Numbered from the stretch's first letter, positions 1-11,526 are shown. The stretch: 64,000 nt of DNA from Ilex aquifolium (GCA_951799425.1 OX637409.1:11938960-12002959); one strand, 5' to 3'. Made by a program: numbers and translations. The notes: generated from the sequence alone by a model not told the origin.

Positions 1-2549
1 CCAATAATGGATTTTATAAAATTTCCTTATAATTGGATTAAAGTTCCAATAAAATTAATTTGGACTTAATAAATCGTTTCGGGACGAAAAACGGACCCGA
101 AAGTCCAAAATATGTGGTACGATGTGGACCGCACATTTTTGCCTATAAATATCCAAAAAAAAATCAGCTTTTTGAACAATTTTTCAGCTGAACTTCAGCC
201 TTTTCAGCCGCCCAAGACCAAAGCCAAAAAAAAAATTCTTTAGCCTTCTCGCTCCGATTCCGGGAGTTCCGTCTGTCGGAATTCGTCGATTCAAAAGGCA
301 AAGTTCATCTACGCGACGAAGGCTACGCGTGGGTACCAAAAACAAAGAATTTCACCGAAGGTGAAATTTCGGGAGTTGGGAAAATCAAGCTTCGAGGGTT
401 TTCGGGGCTTGGGAGCTTCCTACGGGATTCTCACGCTACAAGAGGTAGGGATTCTCCTACTTGGGTTGATTTCTTACCTAAAATGCCTATGATTATGGCT
501 TGGTATATATATAGATATGTGTACATATTTATATGGATATAGTTATGGAATAATGAAGAAAATTGGTAGGTTGTTAGAAAAATTACACTTGCCTATTGGT
601 GGAATTTAGGTAAAATAATTTTATCCTAAATTGGTATGTAGAAATTGCCTATTGGAATTTCTTGAATTATGTGGAAATTGGGCATGATATGTGTTACCAC
701 GTTGTTTGCCTTGAAGGTGTTTGACAAAATACCTAAATGGATTGAAATTGTTATATGATAAATAACATGTTATGCCTTATGTGGTAAATGAAAATCATAT
801 GTGTACGATATGATTTATGTTGAAATTGTGAATGTCAGATATATATTTTGATATATCAATTGTTGTAATGAAGCATGAAATTTATACGTTTATAATGTAA
901 ATTGCCATGGAGTGGAATTGATTATGTTAATTTAGTCCATATGGCATGCATTACATATGTGACATAATGTTATTGCAATGATACATCGCATTGCATATGC
1001 ACGGGAAATTCACATCATGAGATGTGTGTGTGTGTGCATGGTTGTTGTTAATACCATATGTTGGAATGTGGTAGAGACAGTTCATATGACATTCATTACA
1101 TATGAACCTTGCATGAGAGAAGCAATGGGTCATTACATTGCATATGTACGAAAACATCACATACATGGACATTGTGTCATAAGGATGTTGTGCATGGGTG
1201 TTTGTACCACAATCTATGTGGTATTAAATGTATATGGTCATGGAAATTGCTCATTGGCATTATTGCATATAGAGCATGACATTGGTAACTCCATTCATGG
1301 ACATTAGTCATTAGTGGAGGCATGTGTAGGTGGTGCATGGTTAATCAACACCTTGTTTGGTAGTTGATATGTGGGCTTGGAAATGTGGACCGATGGTCAC
1401 ATGGAGTCACATGATTGCATTGCATAAGGAAAACTTGTGTTGGGTATAGCAAGAAGGGGCATGGCGACTTCCTTGGGTGAAAAGCCCTAAACCACTTGGT
1501 TCATACACTTCCCGGGGTGAAATTCCGCAAAAGTGTAATGCTTACGGAGCCAGGGTGAAATTCCAAAATCCGTTGCCCAAAGGAAACACAAGATTTTGAT
1601 ATAAAATATACTCATCCAATGAGTATCATATTTTCCGTCGAAGACGGGTTCATTACACATTGCATTGTGTTGTGGGAGTCGGGAAGGACTCGGGTTGTGT
1701 TACATGATTGAGTCTCATCTCACTCATAGCATGTGGTACACATTGGCATTCGCATTGTGTGTGTGGGAGCCGGGAAGGGCTCGGGTCGAGTGCATGAGTC
1801 TTATCTCATTCATGGGGCTTAGGTAGCCCGGTTTAACATACATGGCATTGGCATGTAAAGAGAGTCGGGGTGGACTCGGGTTGGATGTACATGAGTGGAT
1901 TTCATCTCATTCACGGCATGGCTTAATGGCATTCCATCATTGAATTGCATTCTTGATTGGAATGGTTATGGAAATTATGGATGTTGCATGTGAACATTTC
2001 ATGTGCATATAGGTTGAGGAGTAGCCTCTGTAGGAATTTCTCTACTGGGCGTTGGCTCACCCTATACGGGAACAATTTCAGGTGCGGGAGGTTCACCGAC
2101 GCACGGCTCAAGGTTGGGCCCTCATGGTTGAAGAAAGCCGCATGTGGCTTTACTTAATGTTTTGTGTAATTACATGTTAGAAACTATATTTTGGGGCATG
2201 TAATGCGTAAAATAATTGTAATAGAACTTATAAAGACTATTGTTAGATTAGCCTTTCATGTTTTGATTTAAGTATGGTTAATTGGACCCAGTGTGGCCAA
2301 TGTTTACTTATACATGGACCCGGTGCGGCCATTTCTTTATATTTGACCTCGGATGGGTCTGGTAATTGTGTATTGCATAGGTTGGGTATTGGGTAGAGCT
2401 CCCCATACAAAGGAGACTATGCCCAAATTTCGTAAGTTATGGACCCCGGTAAATGGGGCATAACATTGTGATATCGAGATACTAGGTATCTATAGGTATT
2501 CCGCGGGTTGATGGGTAATCAACGGACCCGCGGATTTTGGGGCGTCACA
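1..2549 (+). repeat. Element D 5' LTR (left end beyond window)
   Basis: This matches 3744-6285 almost base for base and ends in GCGTCACA directly before a primer binding site. A TATA box lies at 144-152. Short open frames inside it (for example 978-1307) are repeated in the other LTR and show no protein family. Confidence 0.9.
144..152 (+). promoter_or_regulatory. TATA box of element D LTR
   Basis: TATAAATAT, preceded by GCC, lies about 380 bp into the LTR once the missing left end is counted. The same box occurs at 3887-3895 in the 3' LTR. The LTR of the related element C has TATAAATAG at a similar distance from its start. No transcription start was measured. Confidence 0.6.
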
Positions 2550-2551
2550 GC

Positions 2552-2564
2552 TTGGTATCAGAGC
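2552..2564 (+). other. Primer binding site of element D (initiator Met tRNA type)
   Basis: TTGGTATCAGAGC begins three bases after the 5' LTR. It matches the complement of the 3' end of plant initiator methionine tRNA, the usual minus-strand primer of Del/Tekay and many copia elements. Its position fixes the LTR end. Confidence 0.85.
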
Positions 2565-3495
2565 ATAGGTATACGATTTACCTAGGGCTTGAGGGAAATG
2601 GGTTTACACCATTGCATTCCATATGCATTCATGTTATATGTTTTATTTGTTACATGATTATGTGCTACATGATTATGTGTTATGTGTAAATTGTATACAT
2701 GGTAAAATGTATATGGAAAAGAGGAATACTAGGGTTAGAAAACATAACCTTGGGAGTTCGAAAAAGGATGAACGGGATAGTTCATGAGTTAAATGTCTAC
2801 TAGTGAGACGGTGAGAAAATTCACAATGTTTTGAACTGAGTCCCTACATTGGGATACTAGTTATTGTTTTATGACAATTTAAATTGCATAAAGGAATTGG
2901 GCTTAGAGGTTGAAACCTTGGAAGAGCCATTGTGGGTGAGTTCTCCCCTAGGAGCTAGGGTGAGTACTAAATGGGTATGTCGGGAATGTGAGCTAGGATT
3001 CTTGGGGATTCTACTCCACAGACATGTTAGAATTTGATGTCATCCTTGGGATGGACGGATTGACGGCACACTGAGTCGTCAGTGATTGTGATCGTCAGCG
3101 GGTCACTGTTTACACCTCGGAGTGTGTATGTTTTAAGTTTTAGGAGAAACGCATGACGTTTTACCTCAAGTAAAGTATGAATTCCGTTGGTACGGACAGT
3201 TCATGGGTTAGCTACCAAGCTTTACCCTAGGGAACGAGGTGAGACAGAAATTTGGCCCACCTCAGATGTTTATGAGCTTACGAATGTTTGCCTCCACGTA
3301 GGGATGTAGACTTCAGTGTTGAGTTACACCCCGGTATGTTGTCTACTCTATGGCTCCTCATAGAATGATGCTGGTAGAGTTGTGAGAACTCTAGGTTGAA
3401 TAAGGACTTCACTACCGAATGCCTCACCTTGGGATGTTTCGGTACTATTGTTGAATGTGCACGTGGGTGTGAATTTCGGGGACGAAATTCTTTTT

Positions 3496-3508
3496 AAGGG
3501 GGGAAGAA
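3496..3508 (+). other. Polypurine tract of element D
   Basis: AAGGGGGGAAGAA directly precedes the TGTAAAACCC start of the 3' LTR. This is the usual plus-strand primer site of LTR elements and sets the LTR boundary. Confidence 0.85.
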
Positions 3509-6285
3509 TGTAAAACCCGGGAAAAAATTGAACTTTTTCTGAAAAAGGGCAAAATGGTAATTCTCCACCCTTATGCGTATTTGAAATAATCATGTTCTAG
3601 ACCTCGGATGAGGAAACGGAGTGCGCCATTGGATTCGCAACGCGAAATCTAGTAATCACTAGAAATTTCGTCGAATTCCGAGATAGTCGGATTTTTACAC
3701 GTCGTTCGAGGCGACTGTGTGGCGAATGTAATTTTAAAGGTCCCCAATAATGGATTTTATAAAATTTCCTTATAATTGGATTAAAGTTCCAATAAAATTA
3801 ATTTGGACTTAATAAATCGTTTCGGGACGAAAAACGGACCCGAAAGTCCAAAATATGTGGTACGATGTGGACCGCACATTTTTGCCTATAAATATCCAAA
3901 AAAAAATCAGCTTTTTGAACAATTTTTCAGCTGAACTTCAACCTTTTCAGCCGCCCAAGACCAAAGCCAAAAAAAAAATTCTTTAGCCTTCTCCCTCCGA
4001 TTCCGGGAGTTCCGTCCGTCGGAATTCGTCGATTCAAAAGGCAAAGTTCATCTACGCTACGAAGGCTACGCGTGGGTACCAAAAACAACGAATTTCACCG
4101 AAGGTGAAATTTCGGGAGTTGGGAAAATCAAGCTTCGAGGGTTTTCGGGGCTTGGGAGCTTCCTACGGGATTCTCACGCTACAAGAGGTAGAGATTCTCC
4201 TACTTGGGTTGATTTCTTACCTAAAATGCCTATGATTATGGCTTGGTATATATATAGATATGTGTACATATTTATATGGATATAGTTATGGAATAATGAA
4301 GAAAATGGGTAGGTTGTTAGAAAAATTACACTTGCCTATTGGTGGAATTTAGGTAAAATAATTTTATCCTAAATTGGTATGTAGAAATTGCCTATTGGAA
4401 TTTCTTGAATTATGTGGAAATTGGGCATGATATGTGTTACCATGTTGTTTGCCTTGAAGGTGTTTGACAAAATACCTAAATGGATTGAAATTGTTATATG
4501 ATAAATAACATGTTATGCCTTATGTGGTAAATGAAAATCATATGTGTACGATATGATTTATGTTGAAATTGTGAATGTCAGATATATATTTTGATATATC
4601 AATTGTTGTAATGAAGCATGAAATTTATACGTTTATAATGTAAATTGTCATGGAGTGGAATTGATTATGTTAATTTAGTCCATATGGCATGCATTATATA
4701 TGTGACATAATGTTATTGCAATGATACATCGCATTGCATATGCACGGGAAATTCACATCATGAGTGGTGTGTGTGTGTGCATGGTTGTTGTTAATACCAT
4801 ATGTTGGAATGTGGTAGAGACAGTTCATATGACATTCATTACATATGAACCTTGCATGAGAGAAACAATGGGTCATGACATTGCATATGTACGGAAACAT
4901 CACATACATGGACATTGTGTCATAAGGATGTTGTGCATGGGTGTTTGTACCACAATCTATGTGGTATTAAATGTATATGGTCATGGAAATTGCTCATTGG
5001 CATTATTGCATATAGAGCATGACATTGGTAACTCCATTCATGGACATTAGTCATTAGTGGAGGCATGTGTAGGTGGTGCATGGTTAATCAACACCTTGTT
5101 TGGTAGTTGATATGTGGGCTTGGAAATGTGGACCGATGGTCACATGGAGTCACATGATTGCATTGCATAAGGAAAACTTGTGTTGGGTATAGCAAGAAGG
5201 AGCATGGCGACTTCCTTGGGTGAAAAGCCCTAAACCACTTGGTTCATACACTTCCCGGGGTGAAATTCCGCAAAAGTGTAATGCTTACGGAGCCAGGGTG
5301 AAATTCCAAAATCCGTTGCCCAAAGGAAACACAAGATTTTGATATAAAATATACTCATCCAATGAGTATCATATTTTCCGTCGAAGACGGGTTCATTACA
5401 CATTGCATTGTGTTGTGGGAGTCGGGAAGGACTCGGGTTGTGTTACATGATTGAGTCTCATCTCACTCATAGCATGTGGTACACATTGGCATTCGCATTG
5501 TGTGTGTGGGAGCCGGGAAGGGCTCGGGTCGAGTACATGAGTCTCATCTCATTCATGGGGCTTAGGTAGCCCCGTTTAACATACATGGCATTGGCATGTA
5601 AAGAGAGTCGGGGTGGACTCGGGTTGGATGTACATGAGTGGATTTCATCTCATTCACGGCATGACTTAATGGCATTCCATCATTGAATTGCATTCTTGAT
5701 TGGAATGGTTATGGAAATTATGGATGTTGCATGTGAACATTTCATGTGCATATAGGTTGAGGAGTAGCCTCTGTAGGAATTTCTCTACTGGGCGTTGGCT
5801 CACCCTATACGGGAACAATTTCAGGTGCGGGAGGTTCACCGACGCACGGCTCAAGGTTGGGCCCTCATGGTTGAAGAAAGCCGCATGTGGCTTTACTTAA
5901 TGTTTTGTGTAATTACATGTTAGAAACTATATTTTGGGGCATGTAATGCGTAAAATAATTGTAATAGAACTTATAAAGACTATTGTTAGATTAGCCTTTC
6001 ATGTTTTGATTTAAGTATGGTTAATTGGACCCAGTGTGGCCAATGTTTACTTATACATGGACCCGGTGCGGCCATTGCTTTATATTTGACCTCGGATGGG
6101 TCTGGTTATTGCATAGGTTGGGTATTGGGTAGAGCTCCACATACAAAGGAGACTATGCCCAAATTTCGTAAGTTATGGACCCCGGTAAATGGGGCATAAC
6201 ATTGTGATATCGAGATACTAGGTATCTATAGGTATTCCGCGGGTTGATGGGTAATCAACGGACCCCCGGATTTTGGGGCGTCACA
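3509..6285 (+). repeat. Element D 3' LTR
   Basis: A complete 2777 bp LTR that begins TGTAAAACCC and ends GGGGCGTCACA. Its TATA box is at 3887-3895. The bases after it (AAACT) would be the target duplication, but the matching copy lies left of the window. The sequence after 6285 continues element I. Confidence 0.9.
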
Positions 6286-6444
6286 AAACTCGTCCACTAG
6301 GGATGACCTAGGGGTTTAACGGCTTGTTGCATATGCTAAATGCAATCGTGAAAAAATCTACGAAAATGATTTTACTTCTGTTATCTTATTTATATTTTGT
6401 AAAATAATTTTTATAATTTGTGTTTACTATGGACTAGTAAAGTT

Positions 6445-6466
6445 TAAGTTGGGGGGGGGGGGGGTG
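6445..6466 (+). other. Polypurine tract of element I with a 14-G run
   Basis: AAGTT is followed by fourteen G residues and TG, directly before the LTR start. The corresponding tracts of A and B have five or six G residues, so this one is unusually long. The length may be real or partly an assembly effect. Confidence 0.7.
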
Positions 6467-6826
6467 TGATAAACCCTAATTAGTCTGTAATAAAAAATAA
6501 TTAAGTAATCAACTTTGTAAGATAAACAATTAAACATTATGAATTAGGGTTTGTGCGTAAATTAAAGTTTTAAATACTTTATGTTTGAATTTCAGGGTCT
6601 AATACAGAAATACAGGAGAATATGAGGTAAACTTGCAAAGCTGGAAACAACGAAGGACCAAAGTGTAAAAGCGACACATGGAAGCTCCAGAACGTGACAC
6701 ATGGAACACCAAGAAAATGACACATGCCCCTACTGCAAGGCACCACCGTCCAGATGGTGGTGTGGGCGTCCAGACGGCCAGGCTAGGTGGCTTGGCTTTA
6801 TCCTTCACCTCGTGCTTCTTTTTTCC

Positions 6827-6835
6827 TATAAATAG
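6827..6835 (+). promoter_or_regulatory. TATA box in element I LTR
   Basis: TATAAATAG preceded by CC and followed by a GGGG run, a strong plant TATA context about 360 bp into the LTR. A pyrimidine- and then GAAA-rich stretch follows, as in many plant leaders. Confidence 0.6.
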
Positions 6836-6884
6836 GGGTCCCCTCCTTCCTTTCAACAAGGTCGGCCACCCAAGAGCAAGATAG

Positions 6885-6952
6885 AGAAAGAAAAAGAGAA
6901 AGAAAGAGAGAAAGAAAGAAAGAAAGAAAGAAAGAAAAAGTGAAAGAAAAAG
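6885..6952 (+). repeat. GAAA-rich microsatellite
   Basis: An imperfect array of GAAA and GA units just downstream of the TATA box of element I, within its probable transcribed leader. Confidence 0.85.
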
Positions 6953-7355
6953 TCATAGCCGGTCTGTTCTACACCTATATTATGTATTTCTACATTTCTG
7001 TTTAGTCTTTCTATTCGGATAGTTGAACTACCGCCACTTTGTTGTTTTGATTAATAATAAGAGTGGTTGTGTTTCAAGTGTTCGTTGTGAAAGAATTTTT
7101 AGAGTTTGTGTTTTCATTTCAGTTATAATGACGAATACCCGCACTCCGTGCTTGTCAGTAGCGATGGGGTGTGATTAGTCGTTTATACCCTTCGGTTAAG
7201 GGTGGACATATGTATATTATCAGTTAGATTATGGAAATTCTGATGTTTTATTCATATATTTATCTATATATGTACTATATGCTTCATGCATGATACATCG
7301 ATGTACGTAGTTTCGGTGCTGTGCCTGGAATTATGTCATCGGTGCATCATCAACC

Positions 7356-7894
7356 TGCCAGTTAAACAGCCATGGTGTTCCTACCGGTATGGGTTGTCCT
7401 CCACCGGAACGCTGAGAATGTTTTACTGATGCATGATACAAAACCTAAATGATCCTCATGAATGGCTTGTCCTTCTGAGTTATTAGGGTTGTTTAATTAT
7501 TATATATAACTATATTGCCAGTCTAACAACCACGGTGTTCCTACTGGTATGGCTTATCCTCCACCGGAACGCTGAGGATGTTTAACTGGTATATATATAT
7601 CACCGATGACCTATTGAGTAATTCAAGTATTCCTCATGAATGGCTTGTCCTTCTATTTCACTCGAATTAGTCAATTGGCATATCTATAACTAGCTAACCT
7701 AAGAAGTTGCTATGTTAGGACTAATACCACCAGCTAACCTAAGAAGTTGCTGTGTTATTGTTTATTATGTATGCACTTACTATCATAAGACAAATGAATA
7801 ATTCAAGTATTCCTCATGAATGGCTTGTCCTTCTGGTGTGCTGGATTAATCAATTGTCATGAATACCACCAGCTAACCTAAGAAGTTGCTGTGT
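7356..7894 (+). repeat. Interspersed direct repeats in element I LTR
   Basis: Three motif types alternate. A roughly 73 bp motif containing CCACCGGAACGCTGAG occurs at 7356-7429 and 7516-7588. A 24 bp motif, TCCTCATGAATGGCTTGTCC plus four bases, occurs near 7453, 7631 and 7811. A roughly 30 bp motif with AGCTAACCTAAGAAGTTGCT occurs near 7692, 7729 and 7868. They are interleaved, not a simple tandem array. Their role is unknown. Confidence 0.8.
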
Positions 7895-8254
7895 GATGGT
7901 TTATATTCATCAGACCTACCTGTTGACTTGCCAGTAATATGGAAGTTAATTGCTGTAAGGTAGCATTTCCAGTATTTAACTGATATAAAACATATGAGAT
8001 CCTCTAAATTGAAGGGTATCTTTTATATTATTGTCATTAACAAGCTTATCTCTGCATTTAACTTAATTAAATTAGTTATCAATCTAATCTCACATCACAT
8101 GCTATCAACTGTTATAATGCTTTAAACAACTTTATTGTTTTTATTTCAAATTCTAAGTTACTCAAACTCTTCATGGGATCGATACTTGGACTTAAACCGA
8201 GAAAACTACAATTCAACCACTTATACTTGGGTGTATAATATAATTCATATCACA

Positions 8255-8910
8255 AAATAGTGCGAATCACTACCTCTTGAAGCGTAAAAAAATGCTAGGA
8301 AGCATATTTGAATCTTCGGTGAAACCCGTTCTTTTTGGTATGGTTGCGCAACCCTCTTCAGGTAGATCGACTTTAATACTTGGCCCGAAGGATTCCGATC
8401 GGCGGCACTCCGTAGATCGTGGAGAGAAGTCTTGAATCTTTACTTTTTCTTCATTTCCCTCTCTTCCTCTTCCAATGTTAGAAACCAGCAACCCAGCAGA
8501 GATTTTTGTGGAAAAATCAATACCCTTCAACACTTGGTCCATGTCGCGCCACGCGTTCCCTATTCTCGGGTTCGTTTTCACCCCAAAATGATTAAATTTC
8601 GTCCCGGTTTAAGTTCAAGATATTTTTAGATGAAATTTATTTAAATTATTTTCAAATTTTTGAAATTTTATTTTTGGGGTCGTTTTTGAGGTCACCCGAC
8701 ACCTGGTCGCCTCGAAAAACGTAAAAACCCAACTATCTCAGAATTTGACGAAAATTGTCTGGGTAACTAGATTTCGCAAGATAAATTCAACGGTGAGGTC
8801 AGTTTCTTCATTTGAGCTCTAGAGAAATACGAGTTTTCAACCCGCATTGAAGTGGCAAATTACCGTTTTACCCTTTTTAATAAAAATTTCAAATTTACCC
8901 GGGTTTTACA
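8255..8910 (-). repeat. Element J: partial Del/Tekay-type LTR
   Basis: Read on the minus strand this begins TGTAAAACCCGGGT at 8910 and follows the same order as the LTR of element C (13717 leftwards): the AACTATCTCAGAATT-like stretch, the LTR body, and the CTACCTCTTGAAGCG phrase on the plus strand near 8271. It stops where element I begins, so the rest should lie left of the window beyond D and I. It is clearly diverged from C and is an old copy, possibly a solo LTR. Confidence 0.65.
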
Positions 8911-9111
8911 ACTACTTTAAAATATCAGCATACATGAAAACCAATTTTATTCCAACTTTGCCCTCTAAAACTATAACTATGTAATATTTATCCTTCAAAG
9001 TTAATACCACACTAATTTTATCTTTCTCTTTTATCCTCAAACAATTATATCATATTTTCTAATTTAACTCTTAGACCATTCATATTCTAGGAATAAATGA
9101 ATAAAGCTATA
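8911..9111. other. AT-rich stretch, unassigned
   Basis: About 200 bp between LTR J and the Helitron. I see no reading frame, repeat end or RNA gene in it. ACTAC at 8911-8915 could be the target duplication of J, but the partner site is outside the window. Confidence 0.4.
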
Positions 9112-9937
9112 TCTATACTACTTCTAAATGTATATATATTGGAAAAACTTTTGGTTTTCTTTTTTACTCCCTAATATTTTTTAATTATCCAAACTACAAT
9201 GGACTTGAATAAATATCCCTCAACAAACTGCCCTTCAACAATTACTGCTTGTAAATTATACCATCTACATTACTCTTTCTTCTGGAAAGTTAATAGTCTC
9301 TCTTCTTAAAGTTTTGTCTGTTCATCTTCCCAAGGTTTTGAAGAATCATGACACATTAAAATTCTAATATCATTTTTTTATAGTTCATAACAAAACCGTA
9401 GTAACTGATACCATTATTTAATGCTCTTATATCAATTCTAAAACTTCAGAAACTGTTAGGGAATATACCAAGTGTTAAATTAATGGTACAAATTGTAGGA
9501 ATAAATGGTGTTGTAGCGTTTTGATCACATCCACACCAACTAGAGTTTTGCTAGCCCGAAGGAAGGACCAACACAACAACATCACTGCTAAGGTAACTCA
9601 ATCGGCTTAGGGCTTTGTTTTCTAAATTTGAATTTCTTAATCCACAAGAATATTTTTTGTGCTAATTTCGGTATGATGAATTACATGGGCAGAAAATAGT
9701 GGTTTTTGTTTTCATTTATATTTAAGCTTTACTGATTCAAATCTTTGGTTCTTGGTCGCTTTGTGTATGAATACCAATTTAGATTCGATTATTTTCTTTG
9801 AAGTATGCATTTTAGATTGCCTATATTTCTTAGAATGAGTAGATTCTAAAAGTTGATACTCCAAATTGTATATTGACCATTACAATGAAAGTTTAAATTT
9901 ACTTCAAAGCTAACCATCTTTCATTTTCTTCCTATAG

Positions 9938-10003
9938 CTTTGGTTGTCACTGGTAACTGGTCAATTTGTGAGAATCCCCTATTTTTGACATCACAAGAAA
10001 AGG
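9938..10003 (+). pseudogene. Possible captured exon fragment inside the Helitron
   Basis: A pyrimidine-rich stretch ending TTCTTCCTATAG resembles an intron 3' end. The following 66 bases are open and start LVVTGNWSICENP in one frame. A GTAACC follows that could be a 5' splice site. A second possible splice donor, AAGGTAACTC, is near 9590. I do not recognise the protein. Helitrons often carry gene pieces, but this could be chance in AT-rich DNA. Confidence 0.25.
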
Positions 10004-10938
10004 TAACCACCAAATTGGATAGCAAGTTCAATTTAACCATCTTTTCAATTCTTGCGTTGTGGTATCAATGTGTTGTAGGAGAGCATGTTAAAAGAGAATT
10101 TTTTATTGTCCAGTACTGCATAGAATCTCAATTGTTATGTTATCAAGGTGAAAACTCAAAATTTTGAACTTCTAACTCAATTTAAAATGTAAACTCAATT
10201 TAAAAGTAAAGGGAAAGCATGAATCATGCCAGAATTGGGAAGCAGAGGTGGGGGGTTGTCAAGTTTGTTTTGATTTGAAGTGGGGTAACATTGCTGAACT
10301 TTTGCTTGCTTCCAAATAGTTCAATATTGCTCAATCGTTGTTTCCCATCTCCACAAATAGGACTTATATTGATAGCCAGCTCATCTACTAGATAGTGGAA
10401 TAAATAAAAAATAAGTTGTTCTCTGAACCAATAACTCGGTGTACTCATGTTTCTTGTTGTATTCAATATACTCAGAGGTTGAACATTTTTGTTTTATTGG
10501 TTGAGGATTCAATATTTCTCCAAGCAGATATCTGATTCTCTTCCTTTTTTCCTGACGCAAAGTTTGGGCAATTCGCTTTTGTTGCCCATATGTTTTTCAC
10601 TGTTATATGGACTATTCTAAGGCGTAGTTATGTCATGCTTGAATTCTCATATAGCATCACAGTCTTGGCTTCTGGATGGGCCTGGTTCTTCCTTGCCCTA
10701 TAATATATGTCACAATAATTCTACTTGTTTTCATATGCATAAATTTTTTTATATGCATAACTTACAGATTTTGAAACATTAGTTATCATATGAGAGTATC
10801 TGTGACCCTATTTTACGAACAAAATCTAGAAGTCACAAAAATCATATTTAGATATAGTTTTATAAGATTGTCCACTTTTCAAATAATAGACTTACAAACC
10901 CTTACTATAAGAAATAAAAAGTGCTTCTGAAAATGGCC

Positions 10939-10955
10939 CACGTGTAAATCACGTG
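10939..10955 (+). other. Helitron 3' terminal hairpin
   Basis: Two CACGTG arms flank a TAAAT loop, eight bases upstream of the CTAG terminus. In Helitrons this hairpin marks the end of rolling-circle transfer. Confidence 0.7.
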
Positions 10956-10967
10956 TGCAATAACTAG

Positions 10968-11192
10968 TTCAAGAAAATGGAGATATATAAATTTTTATGC
11001 AAATCCAACGTTGATATATAAAATAGATATTTTTCAATTATGACATTCAATTTAACTTTTTTACCCTCATCAAGCTTGGATATGTGAATCTCATTACTAC
11101 TCTTTGATAAAGAAAGGTCATTGGGATCCATCTTATAAAATAATAATGTCACTTAATTTTTCACTATCAAGATTATAAATGGATTCATCCTC
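10968..11192 (-). pseudogene. Element L: old fragment of an Athila-type interior
   Basis: On the minus strand this runs parallel to about 46440-46650 in element E. Both read EIHIS near the start of the shared block, followed by similar spacing of leucine-rich residues. L is much more diverged than E. It is cut by the Helitron end on the left and by the LTR of C on the right, so it is part of the DNA into which C inserted. Confidence 0.55.
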
Positions 11193-11526
11193 TATGACGC
11201 CCCTAAATCTGGGGGTCTTTTCTCAACCTGTTGATCACCCATCAACCCGCGAAAATATCCGTGTATGCCATATGACCTGACACCATGTCATCACATCCCC
11301 TTTACTGGGATCATAACCACACAGAGTTTGGACAGAGTCTCCCTTGTACCGAAGCACTCACAAATGCATAACTTGTATGCATTTCAATCACTTAACTGTT
11401 CCAATGTCTCATATCCATCAATTTGCCATCAAAATTTCTCCAATTACGTCCTTTAAACCAAAGGGCTCAAGACCCGAAGGTTTGGCAAAATTATTTAAAA
11501 TTTCTGAAATTTTTTGGAGGAGCTAT

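Larger units (their letters stand above)
2550..3508 (+). pseudogene. Residual interior of element D with a protease trace
   Basis: About 0.96 kb lies between the LTRs. Around 3033-3065 one frame reads FDVILGMDGLT, which closely resembles the conserved end of the Ty3/gypsy protease domain (FDVILGMDWL in intact elements). No gag, RT or integrase domain is recognisable. The interior is therefore a fossil remnant, and the element would depend on proteins from relatives. It may be a deletion derivative or a LARD-like non-autonomous family; one copy cannot decide. Confidence 0.65.
1..6285 (+). mobile_element. Element D: Del/Tekay-type Ty3/gypsy LTR retrotransposon with very short interior
   Basis: The sequence from 1 is repeated from 3744, and both copies end in GGGGCGTCACA. 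Between them lie a primer site, a short interior and a polypurine tract, so this is an LTR element read left to right. The full 3' LTR is 2777 bp, so about 235 bp of the 5' LTR lies outside the window. The interior is only 959 bp, against several kb in a full Tekay element, so D cannot be autonomous. A short protease-like trace places it with gypsy elements. The LTR start TGTAAAACCC, the long LTR and the wording before the polypurine tract resemble the Del/Tekay chromovirus lineage. I count about 25 LTR differences in 2.5 kb (about 1%), so it is the youngest element here. It sits in the internal end of element I. Confidence 0.85.
6286..8254 (+). mobile_element. Element I: 3' end of an Athila-type element (internal tail, polypurine tract, 3' LTR)
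   Basis: Bases 6286-6350 match, on the opposite strand, about 45706-45777 in the interior of Athila-type element E. They are followed by an Athila-style polypurine tract (6445-6466) and an LTR starting TGATAAACCC at 6467. D is inserted just upstream, so only this end is in the window. The end near 8254 is judged from the CA dinucleotide and from the return of Del/Tekay LTR sequence. No coding domain lies in this part. Confidence 0.7.
6467..8254 (+). repeat. Element I 3' LTR
   Basis: About 1.79 kb. It starts TGATAAACCC after the polypurine tract. It holds a TATA box (6827-6835), a GAAA-rich microsatellite (6885-6952) and interspersed direct repeats (7356-7894). It ends near ATATCACA at 8254, where minus-strand Del/Tekay LTR sequence resumes. 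Near the end, the phrase around 8172-8215 about a line before the boundary resembles the U5 end of Athila LTRs. The right edge is uncertain by several bases. Confidence 0.65.
9112..10967 (+). mobile_element. Element K: non-autonomous Helitron
   Basis: The 5' end reads TCTATACTACTTCTAAATG after an A. The 3' end reads CTAG (10964-10967) followed by T, so the element lies between A and T as Helitrons do. A CACGTG-TAAAT-CACGTG hairpin (10939-10955) stands eight bases before the CTAG end, the standard Helitron terminator. There are no terminal inverted repeats and no target duplication. At 1.86 kb it has no recognisable Rep/helicase ORF, so it would need an autonomous partner. The interior is AT-rich and holds what look like short exon fragments, possibly captured. 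The 5' edge is less certain than the 3' edge. Confidence 0.65.

Noticed and set aside
978-1307. 109-codon ORF, repeated at 4721-5050
   Set aside because: It lies in both LTRs of D, has the low-complexity His/Val/Cys make-up of repeat DNA, and matches no family I know.
2552-2564. Part of a tRNA gene
   Set aside because: Only the primer complement is present, with no cloverleaf around it.
1-6285. Tandem segmental duplication of 2.5 kb
   Set aside because: A primer binding site and a polypurine tract lie exactly at the inner ends of the two copies, so these are LTRs.
7589-7602. TATATATATA as a promoter
   Set aside because: It is a short AT microsatellite among direct repeats in LTR I, well downstream of a better TATA box at 6827.
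9940-10167. Small host gene of 75 codons
   Set aside because: It starts inside a probable splice junction, lies in a Helitron, and shows no recognised domain.
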